The position numbers were made by a program, and so were the translations under genes. Below are positions 10,901 through 19,026 of a DNA stretch of 64,000 nt, piece after piece; the first letter of the stretch is position 1, and each line of letters starts with the position of its first letter. The notes below the pieces were generated by a model. It was not told the DNA's origin and ran no database searches. It saw nothing but the letters and a program-made list of their open reading frames with translations. The stretch is from a bacterium (GTDB lineage: Bacteria > Chloroflexota > Anaerolineae > Caldilineales > Caldilineaceae). The stretch is from assembly GCA_016124945.1 (NCBI GenBank), contig WGMT01000056.1:30216-94215 (forward strand), written 5' to 3'.

Positions 10901-11267
10901 GGCCATGGTAGGCGGCGGCCAGCGCGCTGGAAATGGCGGCATTGGGGCCGTCCGCTGCCTGCCGCGCCAGGAAGACGTCGATGGCCTCCTCGAAGCGGCG
11001 TTTGAGCAGATGCTCGTAGCCGTCAAAGGGGATTGTGCCCTGGGTGGTGAAATTCTCCTTTTGAGGGAGGTGAAAGCGATGCAGCGCGTAGAGGAAGAAA
11101 AGCCCACGCACGCGCTGGTACAAATTCTCATTGTGGCGACGCATGTGGTCGAGTGCAGCGCACTCATCCATGAGTGTGGCCGGCGACGCTGTACGGGCGA
11201 AGCCTTCCAGCGAGCGGTCGCGCACGGTGGCATCGTCCGCTGTGATGATTCGGATCAAGTCGTTCAT
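7941..11267 (-). CDS. Fused GHMP sugar kinase (fucokinase-like) and UDPGP-type nucleotidyltransferase
   Basis: 1108 residues. The N-terminal half has GHMP-kinase motifs like those of L-fucokinases: IPKGSRLAVSTNLLAG (about 313-328), GGGWQDSGGVWPGMK (about 370-385) and a glycine-rich GGMSGGGMGF (about 528-540). The C-terminal third has the UTP-sugar pyrophosphorylase signature LAGGVGSRW (about 735-745), a substrate segment HPVGHWYEMPN and HNIDTVGADVDP (about 920-932). It should phosphorylate a sugar at C1 and transfer a nucleotide to it, as in salvage of free fucose or a related sugar. The order is kinase then pyrophosphorylase, the reverse of the known FKP enzymes. Sugar and nucleotide are not determined. 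A GalU-like gene lies just upstream. Confidence 0.8.
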   Translation of the reverse strand: MNDLIRIITADDATVRDRSLEGFARTASPATLMDECAALDHMRRHNENLYQRVRGLFFLYALHRFHLPQKENFTTQGTIPFDGYEHLLKRRFEEAIDVFLARQAADGPNAAISSALAAAYHGLGFQTLADQVRRSVRSVRGNQWMFRTGHPADQPLRVRPELTQPGDNGLFPILRETTPVRMDLTHSGWSDIFFLGMDFPEGARVLNVSIDLSVRSQDGHAPAPQPPVEAYFRVIDRPVLRLASVDLGAVAEINNLAEVYDFARDYLGLIKAAVIAAGLVPPGMEGAHQSLSELLERMVGPGRGIELVSKVNDIPKGSRLAVSTNLLAGLIAVCMRATGQARALTGQLSEGERRLVAARAILGEWIGGSGGGWQDSGGVWPGMKLIQGELAARGDPEFGVSRGRLLPSHHVFGRDEISDDTRRKLQESLVLVHGGMAQDVGPILEMVTEKYLLRAEAEWQGRQQANQTLDQILGLLKQGDVAAIGAATERNFNGPIQTIIPWAGNYYTNTLIRRVRAEFGPNFWGFWMLGGMSGGGMGFIFDPAHKRRGQDALQRIMDETRAELERAVPFAMRPVVYDFAINERGTWADFFQGGDALMPAGYYTLTVPALLKKEQRSLSPSVRAELDRFGAACRTNPALSGMVESLFDRLLPQAESAAEGESSLDVLLAANGFDRVQHEQIRADLRSGRIGLAQNRLPTRSRIEDVFDADVTDATRGLPASLHELGMAALRNGEVAVLSLAGGVGSRWTRGAGVVKALNPFAKLAGEHRNFVEVHLAKSRRRSQEAGAAIPHLFSTSYLTHSAMEDWLSARRNYGYAGPLILSPGRSIGLRLTPMVRDLRFAWEETPQQILDEQAQKMQESLHAALIGWAQSTGEGNDYTDNLPAQCIHPVGHWYEMPNLLRNGVLARLLAERPQLRVLMMHNIDTVGADVDPALLGHHLSTGAAMTVEVIHRQLADRGGGLARVDGRPRLVEGLALPHEEIEFRLRYYNSNTFWIDIDGILAVFGLTRAELTDQPKVDAAVRTMAARMPTYVTLKDVKKRWGKGQEDIFPVTQFEKLWGDMTALPEVESRFVAVPRARGQQLKEPAQLDGWLRDGSAGVVEGLCAWS

Positions 11268-11290
11268 GGTGATCTCGTCCTGGTGGAAGG

Positions 11291-11412
11291 GATAGGTGAT
11301 TGGTGATTAGACTTGTCAATTGGCAAATGAATAGACGAGCCGCAGTCTTGTCGAGAATGTAGCTTTGTGGATTCGTGCGCCCACTTCGAAGCCTAATCAC
11401 CAATCACCTATC
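11291..11412 (+). repeat. Inverted tandem-repeat element between the GalU-like and kinase-fusion genes
   Basis: Perfect 20-bp arms (11291-11310 and 11393-11412) of GGTGATT-type 7-base units flank 82 bases of unrelated sequence. It lies inside a likely two-gene operon. Confidence 0.85.
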
Positions 11413-11416
11413 CATA

Positions 11417-12262
11417 TTAGCCATTCATCTCGCGGACGGCGAGCAGTTCGAGCAGGCGGGTGAGCACTTCGTCGCGGTCTTTGCCGTGGAGGGCCAGCGC
11501 AATCTGGGCTGTGAGTAGGCCATACTTCACGCCGACGTCGAAGCGTTGCGCCTGCTGCACCAGCGCCAGGTACTGTTCCCGGCGCGCCAGTTCGTCCAAT
11601 GCCGCGGCCAGAGGAACGCCGTGGGTTGCTTCCGCCAGTTGGGTGTTGAGAACTGTCATCACTGTGGGGGTAAGCACATGCATGCCGAAGAAGCAGAGAT
11701 AGTGCCCGGCACGCAGCCCAGGGACGTTCAAACGTTGTTCCGCCTCGGTGGGCGTGGGTTTTTCGACGACGGTGTCGATCTGGTAGAGATCGGCCTGCCC
11801 GGCCATGCGTCTGCCGCCGATGGCCCCGTAGTAGGGCAGCAGGCTTTCACGGGTCGCCTGTACCGCGGAGACGGCGCAGTCGTTGGCTTCGGCCACTTGC
11901 ACCAGTCGTTGGGCGCATCCTTGCTCGGCGTTGCTTACGTAGAGGTGATCGCCCACTAAATGCAAGAACGCGTCGTCGCCCACAAACTCTTGGGCGCAGA
12001 GAACGGCATGCCCATAGCCCAGGGGATCGGTCTGCTGGATGAAGTGGAGCCGACCTGCATGGTCTCCTACAACGGCGGCGTAGGCCGTCTCGTCGCCAGG
12101 ACGTACCACCACGCCGATCTCGTCGATGCCGGCATCGAGTACCTCTTCGACGAGGATGCGCAAAACCGATTTCTCAGCGCCGTCGCGGTCAATGATCGAT
12201 TGCAGCGGCAGCGTGCGCTGTCGCCGCCCCGCTGCCGTGATCACGGCTTTCGAGACGTGCAT
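11417..12262 (-). CDS. GalU-like nucleotidyltransferase
   Basis: 281 residues of the UTP-glucose-1-phosphate uridylyltransferase (GalU) type. It starts KAVITAAGRRQRTLP, where classical GalU has a Gly-x-Gly-Thr-Arg loop; the loop is degenerate here, so substrate or nucleotide choice may differ. Further GalU-like segments are QQTDPLGYGHAVL, a metal-site-like LVGDHLY and VEKPTP. ATG 12262 follows GGAG at a suitable distance. It precedes the kinase/pyrophosphorylase fusion gene on the same strand, so both probably serve sugar-nucleotide supply for the envelope. Confidence 0.8.
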   Translation of the reverse strand: MHVSKAVITAAGRRQRTLPLQSIIDRDGAEKSVLRILVEEVLDAGIDEIGVVVRPGDETAYAAVVGDHAGRLHFIQQTDPLGYGHAVLCAQEFVGDDAFLHLVGDHLYVSNAEQGCAQRLVQVAEANDCAVSAVQATRESLLPYYGAIGGRRMAGQADLYQIDTVVEKPTPTEAEQRLNVPGLRAGHYLCFFGMHVLTPTVMTVLNTQLAEATHGVPLAAALDELARREQYLALVQQAQRFDVGVKYGLLTAQIALALHGKDRDEVLTRLLELLAVREMNG

Positions 12263-12280
12263 AGCGATTTCTCCGATGGA

Positions 12281-12368
12281 GGTGATTGGTGATTCGGGAT
12301 TGGTGATTCGGGATGGGTGATTCGGGCAGAAGAGATTGAGCGATTAGGTTACTCAATCGCCCAATCTC
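12281..12368 (+). repeat. Tandem 7-base repeat with small hairpin
   Basis: About seven alternating GGTGATT/CGGGATT units run from 12281 to 12327, followed by a 14-bp hairpin (12332-12345 with 12355-12368, one mismatch). It separates the TlpA-like gene from the GalU-like gene. Confidence 0.75.
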
Positions 12369-12380
12369 ATTTCGAAAGGG

Positions 12381-13007
12381 TCATTCGGTCAGTGAAGCGA
12401 TTTTCTCGTGTAAGAAATCTACGGTCAACGGCCCACCGATGTGGATATCCTGGATCACGCCGTCGGGGTCAATGAAGAAGGTGGTGGGCAGTGAGCGTAC
12501 CCAGTATCCATCCCCGATGGAATGGTCAATATCGAGAAGAATGGGGAAGGTCACCGGCACTTGAACGCGTGTAAAATGGGCGACCAGTTGCGGGGATTCA
12601 CCCTGATCCACGCCTAGAATGACCACGTTTTCGTCGTACTGTGTCCAGATCTCTTCGAGAGCAGGCATTTCGGCTCGGCAGGGAGGGCACCAGGTGGCCC
12701 AGAAATTGACAATGACCGGCTTGCCCCGGTAATCGGAGAGGCGTAGCTCTTCACCGTCGAGGGAGATTAGCGAGAAATCCGGCGCGAAGGCACCCACCTC
12801 CGGCGACGTATTGGCGTTGTCCACATTCATGGGGACAGTACCTGCCAACTCTTGGCTGATAGTGAGATCCATGCTCGTCCAGATAAGCCCGACCACCAAG
12901 AGAACGGCGAAGAGCGCCACCCATCCGGTGATGCTTTTGCGTTTTGGGGCGGCAGGGATGGCTTCGACAGGTGCCTGGGGTGCATTTTCGTGCAGGATCT
13001 CGTTCAT
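12381..13007 (-). CDS. Membrane-anchored TlpA/ResA-type thiol-disulfide oxidoreductase
   Basis: 208 residues from ATG 13007, which has GAGAGGA four bases upstream; ATG 13010 and 13064 are alternatives. One membrane helix (about 30-50) anchors a thioredoxin-fold domain outside the membrane. The redox motif WCPPC lies in FWATWCPPCRAEMP, with the cis-proline in SLPTTFFID. Such proteins reduce apo-cytochrome c or other exported thiols. No cytochrome maturation genes are in the window, so the partner is unknown. Confidence 0.88.
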   Translation of the reverse strand: MNEILHENAPQAPVEAIPAAPKRKSITGWVALFAVLLVVGLIWTSMDLTISQELAGTVPMNVDNANTSPEVGAFAPDFSLISLDGEELRLSDYRGKPVIVNFWATWCPPCRAEMPALEEIWTQYDENVVILGVDQGESPQLVAHFTRVQVPVTFPILLDIDHSIGDGYWVRSLPTTFFIDPDGVIQDIHIGGPLTVDFLHEKIASLTE

Positions 13008-13321
13008 CATTTCCTCTCGCAACTGCAAAAATGGCGTAAGCGTAACATCACGATTTACCTCCAAAATCCTCTATTGCGCACCCGTCACTCGGTTAGTCTT
13101 GATATTTTGCTCTAGAACTGTTCCAATATTTTACCACACGGTGCCGATGTATCAGGGACACTGGAGCGCGCTCGCCAGGAATTCCAAATCTACCCCAGAT
13201 GGAATTACTACTCATGCCCCACTCCTCCAAACTGCGGCATCCACTACACAGGTTTGGTCGATTCTGTGGTATTCTTTTTGACGTTAGTTGACTAATCATC
13301 CCAACAAGGAGGACAAATATT
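13008..13321. other. Intergenic region between the TlpA-like gene and osmC-like gene
   Basis: 314 bases between divergent genes. It must hold both promoters, but I find no -35/-10 pair with good spacing. The only clear signal is the ribosome binding site AAGGAGGA (13306-13313) of the OsmC-type gene. Confidence 0.6.
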
Positions 13322-13741
13322 ATGGCTGTTACCAAGGCAGAAGCTGTTTGGCAAGGAACGTTGCGCGAGGGCAATGGCACGATGAAACTGCCCAAGGGCA
13401 ACTACGAAGGCCCCTTTACCTTTGCGTCCCGTTTTGAAACGGGTGATGGCACCAACCCCGAAGAACTGATCGGCGCGGCCCACGCCGGCTGCTTTTCTAT
13501 GTTCTTGTCTGCGTTGTTGAGCAAGAGCAACTACACGCCCACCCGCATTCACACCACCGCCACCGTCACTTTGGGCGAAGGGCCGACCATCACCAAGATT
13601 GAGCTTAACTGTGAGGCCGATGTCCCCAACCTGAGCGAAGAAGACCTCCAGAAGTTCGCCGCCGACGCCAAGGCCGGCTGTCCTGTGTCGAAGGCGCTGG
13701 CTGCGGTCAATGAGATTGTGTTGAACGCGAAGTTGGTCTAG
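13322..13741 (+). CDS. OsmC-type peroxiredoxin
   Basis: 139 residues with the OsmC/Ohr fold: GTNPEELIGAAHAGCFSM carries the first redox cysteine and AGCPVSKAL the second. These thiol peroxidases reduce organic hydroperoxides in the cytoplasm. The N-terminal TMKLPKGNYEGPFTF segment is typical of the OsmC branch rather than Ohr. ATG 13322 follows AAGGAGGA by eight bases. It is transcribed alone, with a terminator directly after it. Confidence 0.93.
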   Translation: MAVTKAEAVWQGTLREGNGTMKLPKGNYEGPFTFASRFETGDGTNPEELIGAAHAGCFSMFLSALLSKSNYTPTRIHTTATVTLGEGPTITKIELNCEADVPNLSEEDLQKFAADAKAGCPVSKALAAVNEIVLNAKLV

Positions 13742-13756
13742 TAAAGATGTGAGATT

Positions 13757-13784
13757 AGGGGAGTAAGTGTTTACTCCCCTTTTG
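13757..13784. terminator. Shared terminator between osmC-like and PAP2 genes
   Basis: A 10-bp stem (13757-13766 with 13771-13780, loop GTGT) followed by TTTTG on the plus strand. It overlaps the end of the convergent PAP2 gene. Confidence 0.85.
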
Positions 13785-14361
13785 TTTCTGCTTTGGGGGA
13801 CGATTTGTGCCAGATCTTGCGCAGAACCCCGCCCATCCCCACACCAAGCAACAACCCAGCCAACACGTCGCCCACGTAGTGAACGCCGGTGGCGACACGA
13901 CTCCAGCCAATCCAGGCAATGAGGAGAGGCGCCCAGGAGGCAAAGCCAGGATGTAGCGCCGTCGCCCAGGTCAAGATGATCCCGGCGCGTGAGCCGTGCC
14001 CACTGGGGAAGCTGTGTACGTCGGCCCCGCGGCCATAGAGAAAACGCCCGCCGCCAGGACGCCGCCGCTTGACCACACCTTTGATCCCCAACGTCACCAG
14101 CAGCGCAGCGATGAGGCTGAACGTCCACCCCAGCAGCGTCCACTTGCGCGCTGCGTCTGTCTTTGCGCGCCGCCACAGGACCGCCGTGATTGCCCCCCAA
14201 ATCAGCGAATCGCCCGCGTGCGCGCCAATGTTAGCCGTCCACACCAGCAGTGGGTGACGACGACGTTCTGGGTTTGTGAGCGAAAGGCGTTCGGTCAGAC
14301 GCACGTCAATGCGGTTGAGTCCACCCAGCAGGCGGCGCAGCAGTGATGGCTGTTTAGGCAT
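13771..14361 (-). CDS. PAP2-family membrane phosphatase
   Basis: About 196 residues from ATG 14361, which is preceded by GAGG at five bases; ATG 14376 is an alternative. All three PAP2 signature motifs are present: KGVVKRRRP, FPSGHGSRA and SRVATGVHYVGD. Several membrane helices surround them. Family members dephosphorylate undecaprenyl pyrophosphate or other lipid phosphates at the outer face of the membrane. The start overlaps the stop of the MobA-like gene upstream, so the two form an operon, consistent with a role in envelope polymer synthesis. Confidence 0.9.
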   Translation of the reverse strand: MPKQPSLLRRLLGGLNRIDVRLTERLSLTNPERRRHPLLVWTANIGAHAGDSLIWGAITAVLWRRAKTDAARKWTLLGWTFSLIAALLVTLGIKGVVKRRRPGGGRFLYGRGADVHSFPSGHGSRAGIILTWATALHPGFASWAPLLIAWIGWSRVATGVHYVGDVLAGLLLGVGMGGVLRKIWHKSSPKAETKGE

Positions 14362-15394
14362 CTTCGCCTCGGGCATATCGTCTTTGGTTTGCGGGATGAT
14401 CCGGGTGGCCGGCCAGGTATTCTTTCACCTGTACCAGTTGGTGGGGTTTGTCGACATCCATGCCAGGTTCGGCAAAGGCGAGTTGAACGGCTGCGCCGGT
14501 GGCGTCCACTTCCCGTTCCACCACCTTGAGCAAGCCGGTGAGGCTTAGCCGCCCGAAGAGGAAGGCCAGGATCGTGCTGAAACCCAACATGCGCAACTGT
14601 TGTAGGATGTTTTTGCGGCTGTTGAAGTAGGGTTCCATGCGTTTGTGGGCGCGCAGACCGACTTCGAGATCCACGAGGAAGAGGTCGCCGCTGCAGAATT
14701 TCCCCTCACTCAGGCGCAAGTATGAGCGTTTGCTCAACGGGAAAGTTCCTTCCATCACCGTTTGGCTGACCACGCCCCAGTAGATGTCCCTTTGTAGAGG
14801 ATGGCAAGCGTCGATGAACCAGCGCACCATTTCGCCTGTGAGGAGTGGCGTATCTGCCCCCATCGCCAGGACGTAGCGGTTCTGGTCGTTGAGTGAGGCC
14901 AGATACTCGGCGCCTGCCCGCTGATTGGCCGTCATGCTGCCGTGGTCGTCGACGAAGTGGACGGGGCGACCGAAATCAAGGTGATGTTCCTTGTCGAGCC
15001 CGACGATAACAATTTCATCGATAAGGCCGCTTTCTTCGAGGGAGCGCACAACATGCCAGATCATGGGCGCGTCGGCGACTTCGACCATCACCTTTTGCGG
15101 TTGGCCGGTGACTTCGGCCAGTGGATCGGCTTTGTTGCGGTCGTAGCCGGCGGTCATCAGCACATCAAACTTTGTTTGGGATAAAGATTTGGAGCGTAGT
15201 GATGGTGTCATAGGAATCGGGGCCTGATCAATGACAAGGCGCAACGCGCGCTCTTGTGCTTGTAAATCTTGAATTTCGCTTTCCACTGCAGCTCGTTGCC
15301 GTACACCGGTGACGTTATCCAATCGCCGCCGCGCCGCCGCCAGTTGGCGGATCACCTCTTCTTTGCGTTGAATCAGTTCTGCGCGCTCAGTCAT
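14354..15394 (-). CDS. MobA-like nucleotidyltransferase with N-terminal coiled coil
   Basis: 346 residues. A charged helical segment (about 1-60) is followed by a nucleotidyltransferase domain (about 75 onward): VLMTAGYDRNKADPLAEVTG instead of the usual Gly-rich loop, then VLAMGADTPLLTGEMV with the metal-binding aspartate. The C-terminal part holds a hydrophobic segment ILAFLFGRLSLTGLL. The product could activate a sugar or alcohol phosphate for phospholipid or envelope polymer synthesis, as in inositol-phosphate cytidylyltransferases, but that is inference. It overlaps the PAP2 gene downstream. Confidence 0.75.
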   Translation of the reverse strand: MTERAELIQRKEEVIRQLAAARRRLDNVTGVRQRAAVESEIQDLQAQERALRLVIDQAPIPMTPSLRSKSLSQTKFDVLMTAGYDRNKADPLAEVTGQPQKVMVEVADAPMIWHVVRSLEESGLIDEIVIVGLDKEHHLDFGRPVHFVDDHGSMTANQRAGAEYLASLNDQNRYVLAMGADTPLLTGEMVRWFIDACHPLQRDIYWGVVSQTVMEGTFPLSKRSYLRLSEGKFCSGDLFLVDLEVGLRAHKRMEPYFNSRKNILQQLRMLGFSTILAFLFGRLSLTGLLKVVEREVDATGAAVQLAFAEPGMDVDKPHQLVQVKEYLAGHPDHPANQRRYARGEDA

Positions 15395-15453
15395 GGTTGG
15401 GTGGGTGATTGTGTTGGCAAACCCGTTGTGACAAGTCGTCCGTCGTCATCCTC

Positions 15454-16212
15454 TCACGCCAACAACGAATATCCCCCGTCGATCTCAATCGTCTGCCCGA
15501 CGATCATGGCGGCGGCGTCGCTGCACAACCAGGCGGCCAGCTCGCCTACATCTTCGGGCGTCACCAGGCGTGGGGCAGGTGTACGCTGGGTGGCGTGTTC
15601 TATAATCTGCGTCTTGCTGGGGAAAAAGTCAAGCGCTCCGGTGATGACAACGCCGGGGCTGATACAGTTGGCCACGATATTGAAGGGAGCCAGTTCAACG
15701 GCAAGATAGCGGGTGACGGCTTCGATAGCGGCTTTGCTGACGCCTACAGCGCTGTATTCGGGCAGTACACGGCGGCTGCCGAAGCTTGTAATGCTCAAAA
15801 TGCGCCCCCAGCCGCCCTGCTTCATGTAGGGGACGGTTGCCTGCGCGCCAATCAGCACGCTGCGCGCGTTGACGTCCATGCTCCAATCCCAGTGACGGCG
15901 TTCCAGTTCCATCACAGGGCGTAGTACCCCGCTGGCGGCGTTGGCAACAAAGATATCGACGCCGCCGAAGGCCGCCACCGTCTCGTCGACCAGGCGGTGG
16001 ATGTCGGCTTCGTTGGCCATATTGGCCTTCACAGCGATGGAGCGCCCACCGGCGTCTTCCACGGCGGCGGCTGTCTCTTCGGCCGCTTCCCGCTTGCGCA
16101 TATAGTTAATGGTGACATTGCAGCCACGCGCAGCCAGTGCCAATGCAATGCCGCGCCCAATACCCCGTCCACTACCGGTTATGATCGCCGTTTTGCCAGA
16201 GAGATTGTACAT
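15454..16212 (-). CDS. SDR-family oxidoreductase, FabL-like enoyl-ACP reductase
   Basis: 252 residues with the Rossmann signature TGSGRGIGRG near the N-terminus, the NAAS motif and an active site Tyr-x6-Lys (YSAVGVSK). That spacing, instead of the common Tyr-x3-Lys, is typical of enoyl-ACP reductases such as FabL (type III) of B. subtilis. It would use NAD(P)H to reduce the enoyl group in fatty-acid synthesis. No other fab gene is next to it. ATG 16212 follows AGGACC. Confidence 0.8.
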   Translation of the reverse strand: MYNLSGKTAIITGSGRGIGRGIALALAARGCNVTINYMRKREAAEETAAAVEDAGGRSIAVKANMANEADIHRLVDETVAAFGGVDIFVANAASGVLRPVMELERRHWDWSMDVNARSVLIGAQATVPYMKQGGWGRILSITSFGSRRVLPEYSAVGVSKAAIEAVTRYLAVELAPFNIVANCISPGVVITGALDFFPSKTQIIEHATQRTPAPRLVTPEDVGELAAWLCSDAAAMIVGQTIEIDGGYSLLA

Positions 16213-16230
16213 GAGAGGTCCTGTGAGAAG

Positions 16231-16279
16231 GGTGATTAGGGATTAGGCGATTTCAGAAGCTCGACGAGATCTAATCACC
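16231..16279 (+). repeat. Small inverted tandem-repeat element
   Basis: Arms GGTGATTAG (16231-16239) and CTAATCACC (16271-16279) flank the shared core GATTTCAGAAGC. The right arm contains the stop codon of the deacetylase gene. Confidence 0.75.
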
Positions 16280-17582
16280 ACTCAATTGCCAACAGCCCGA
16301 CGAGATCGTCCGCCGTTGTGGTGCCGCGCACACGGACACGGCGTAGTTGGAAGAGATCGCCGCTGCTGTGAGTGGCGCCCTGCTTGGTGGTGACCCCCGC
16401 CCAGTAGTTGGCGCTCTGAAAGATGCGGATCGTGTTTTCGTCGTAGTCGCCCGCCGGGTAGGAGACAAAGCGAGGGCGCACACCCAGCTCAAATTCAATT
16501 GTCTCCAGGCTGCCCAGTGCCTGCCACACAAGATAGTCGGCATCGCGGTTGGCAAGGCTGGCATGGTTGCGCCCGTGCGACTCAATCGCCATGCCGCCTG
16601 CGTACATCTCGCGCACCATATCCCAAGAGAGATACTCGGGCCGTTGCTCGTCGATAAAATCGGTGACAATGAAGAATGTGGCCGTCATGCCCCGTTCCTT
16701 GAGTAGGGGGAAGGCGTTGATGTAGTTGTCGCGGTACCCGTCGTCGAAGGTGAGGATCACCGGTTTCGGCGGCAACGGCGCCCCTTGCGTAAGATTGAGC
16801 AGCAGGTCATCGAGGCGGATGGTGGTGTAGCCCTCTGCCAGGAGCCGATCCAGGTGCTGGGCGAACAGGGAGGGCGCCACCGAGAGATCACGGCGATAAA
16901 TATTGGCGTCGGCAGGCGGCTCACTGAGATAATGATACATCAAGATCGACACCTGCGCCGTCCTGGGTGACCCGTCTGGCGTTGGCTCAGCAAGCGCTGC
17001 AACCGCACGGAGCGGCGTTGCCGTCGCCGTCGGTTCGGTAGGCGCGTCCTCGATGACCGGGGTAGGCGTGGCCTCTTCCCGCCCATGCGCCGTATCGGGC
17101 GTCATCATGGCAATGGTAGTGACAGTGGCAGCGGGTACAATCGTGAGGTTTGCGGTGGATGGCGTCATTGCGCCGCCCATCACCATAGGCAACAGGACGG
17201 TCTCTTCGCTGTCTGTCTCTTGTGCATTCGACAGCGCAATACGCGCACGGATCAGCGCCAAAATGCGGGCGCGCACCAATGCCTTGATCTGATCGGCGGC
17301 AAGATTGCCTGCTACGGGTAGCTGCGCCACGGTTTCACTGGGAACGCTTGCACTTGGCTCGTTACTCGCCGTTGGCTGCCCTCCTGATGCTGTAGCTGTT
17401 ACCTCTGCGGCAGGCGTATCTGTGGCGACAGGTGAGACGACTTGCGCCGCCAGCCCGTCGGTCAATGTGCGCGTGAAGAGGATGGCCAGCAGAAAGGCGA
17501 CTACCACCCAGAGTGGGCGGCAGCGCTGGTGCTGCGTTGCTTCACGTAATGATATTCGTCTTAAGCATGTCAAGATGCTCAC
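16275..17582 (-). CDS. Membrane-anchored polysaccharide deacetylase (NodB fold, CE4)
   Basis: 435 residues from GTG 17582, with AGGGG six bases upstream. An N-terminal membrane helix (about 25-45) is followed by a long Thr/Ala/Pro-rich linker to about residue 200. The catalytic domain then carries ILTFDDGYRDN (about 275) and ESHGRNHASL (about 331), which supply the catalytic Asp and the Asp-His-His zinc site of CE4 enzymes. It should remove N-acetyl groups from peptidoglycan or a surface glycan. The stop codon lies inside a repeat arm. Confidence 0.9.
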   Translation of the reverse strand: MSILTCLRRISLREATQHQRCRPLWVVVAFLLAILFTRTLTDGLAAQVVSPVATDTPAAEVTATASGGQPTASNEPSASVPSETVAQLPVAGNLAADQIKALVRARILALIRARIALSNAQETDSEETVLLPMVMGGAMTPSTANLTIVPAATVTTIAMMTPDTAHGREEATPTPVIEDAPTEPTATATPLRAVAALAEPTPDGSPRTAQVSILMYHYLSEPPADANIYRRDLSVAPSLFAQHLDRLLAEGYTTIRLDDLLLNLTQGAPLPPKPVILTFDDGYRDNYINAFPLLKERGMTATFFIVTDFIDEQRPEYLSWDMVREMYAGGMAIESHGRNHASLANRDADYLVWQALGSLETIEFELGVRPRFVSYPAGDYDENTIRIFQSANYWAGVTTKQGATHSSGDLFQLRRVRVRGTTTADDLVGLLAIEW

Positions 17583-17603
17583 GCCATCCCCTAGTCTTTA
17601 TCC

Positions 17604-17660
17604 GTAAATTAAGTTTTCATCAGTAAACTAAGTTTTTAGCTGTAAATTGAGTCTTTATCC
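17604..17660 (+). repeat. Three tandem 19-base repeats
   Basis: Degenerate units starting GTAAATTAAG lie at 17604-17622, 17623-17641 and 17642-17660, with a partial unit just before. They are upstream of the deacetylase gene. Confidence 0.8.
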
Positions 17661-17828
17661 GCGGAATCAACCGCCAAATTGTCTCACCACAGACGTCTCA
17701 GCGTTGGTTGCAGTTCCTCAGGTGGTTCTTCCAATTGCTGATTCTGCTGAAAGCGTTAGAAAGTTGCAAGAATTGACGTCCATGCGAACAAAAGAGTCTA
17801 TTTCTTCGTTATAGATGGCGCATGCTAT

Positions 17829-17884
17829 AGGTAGGGCAACATAGATAGGGCAATATAGATAGGGCAATATAGATAGGGCAATAT
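17829..17884 (+). repeat. Four tandem 14-base repeats
   Basis: Units AGATAGGGCAATAT at 17843, 17857 and 17871, plus a variant at 17829, are directly adjacent. The 14-base period is twice the 7-base period of the hairpin repeats elsewhere in the window. Confidence 0.88.
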
Positions 17885-18162
17885 AGATGAAACCGATATC
17901 TTGCATAGAAAGTGTATATCAATATAGTTTTCGCTTGGGAATGTAGCGTGCAGACAAAAGTTGCTTCTACGCATACACTATAGCGTACGGACCGGTTGAA
18001 CTCTGTTGTTTCATTGTTGCTAGGCGTTTATCCTGTGAACGCTAACCCCACCGTGCAGTATCACTTGATTCGTCGTAACGCGTTGGCTTGTTACCGTTGA
18101 ACTCCCAGAAGTGGGCACACCGGTGTGCCCTCGTGATGCGACGCTGACGCTAGGAGTGATCT

Positions 18163-19023
18163 ATGTATCGCCAAAAGATTCGTGAGTATTATGAACATCT
18201 TAGCCCGAGTTATAGTCGGGTTGCAGATTTTGTGTTGAGTCATTACTACGAAGTGGCTTTTATGACTGCCGCACAGCTTGCCGAAGCCGTGAATGTGGAC
18301 ACCACGACGGTGGTGCGCTTCTCTCAGCGTCTAGGCTACAATGGGTACCCTGAACTGCTCCAAGATATTCGAGAGCAAGTGAAGGGCGAAATCTACGCTG
18401 TTTATGAACCGCAGACGCTCCCCCAGAGTGATCCTGCTACGATCTTCCGCATGCAAGTCGAACAGGACGACAACAACCTGCGTCAGATCTTGGTTCAGAA
18501 TCCCCCCGAGCACCTGCAAGCCATTACGGCGCTTTGTCAGGATGCCGAGCGCATCTTCTTTGTTGCCGAAGGCTATGCCAACACCGTCGCTGAGATGGTG
18601 GCTACACAGCTTCGTCATCAAGAGATCCGAGCAGAAGCAGTGGCCGAGGACCCGGTCCGTCGTGCTGCCACGTTGGCTATGCTCGATAATCGTGATTTGG
18701 TTGTTGGCATCAGCACCAGTGAGTACGGCGAAAGTGTGGCGCGAGCGCTCAACTTCGCACAGAGCCAAGGTTGCCGTACACTGGGTATTGTAGGATCGCT
18801 AGATAGCCCTGTAAACCGGGCCGTGGAAAGCATCCTTTACGCTCCGTCGGCCGTGTCGGGCACATTGCCTAGTATCGTCAGCCTTACCAGCGCCCTCACT
18901 GCGCTGGCGCAGACCCTCATGGATCGCGACAGCAAGCCGCAAAATCGGCGGCGCGCTGTTTCGGACGCATACCATTTTTTAACCCGTAAGAGTGACGTGA
19001 CGGAGCGCATTGTTGTGAATTAA
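18163..19023 (+). CDS. MurR/RpiR-family transcriptional regulator
   Basis: 286 residues. The N-terminal HTH_6 domain (about 1-75) includes TAAQLAEAVNVDTTTVVRFSQRLGYNGY, the typical recognition region. A SIS sugar-isomerase domain follows (about 125-255), which in this family binds phosphorylated sugars as effectors. Such regulators control amino-sugar or hexose catabolism. No sugar-catabolic operon is directly adjacent, so the target is unknown. The divergent deacetylase gene is one possibility. A GGAG-type ribosome binding site precedes the ATG. Confidence 0.9.
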   Translation: MYRQKIREYYEHLSPSYSRVADFVLSHYYEVAFMTAAQLAEAVNVDTTTVVRFSQRLGYNGYPELLQDIREQVKGEIYAVYEPQTLPQSDPATIFRMQVEQDDNNLRQILVQNPPEHLQAITALCQDAERIFFVAEGYANTVAEMVATQLRHQEIRAEAVAEDPVRRAATLAMLDNRDLVVGISTSEYGESVARALNFAQSQGCRTLGIVGSLDSPVNRAVESILYAPSAVSGTLPSIVSLTSALTALAQTLMDRDSKPQNRRRAVSDAYHFLTRKSDVTERIVVN

Positions 19024-19026
19024 GTA

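Larger units (their letters stand above)
17583..18162. other. 580-base intergenic region with two tandem repeats
   Basis: The gap lies between divergent genes and is AT-richer than its surroundings. It contains a 19-base and a 14-base tandem repeat (listed separately). I find no credible gene: the 62-codon minus frame at 17718-17906 is made of the 14-base repeat. GTGCCCA(C)-type sequences near 18110-18130 make a small inverted repeat (GGGCACACC/GGTGTGCCC) that could be an operator for the RpiR regulator. Confidence 0.6.

Noticed and set aside
13292..14200. 302-codon minus-strand frame across the osmC-like gene and its terminator
   Set aside because: It runs through a terminator and opposite a conserved gene and shows no domain.
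17718..17906. 62-codon minus-strand open frame
   Set aside because: It is mostly the 14-base tandem repeat and has no ribosome binding site or conserved sequence.
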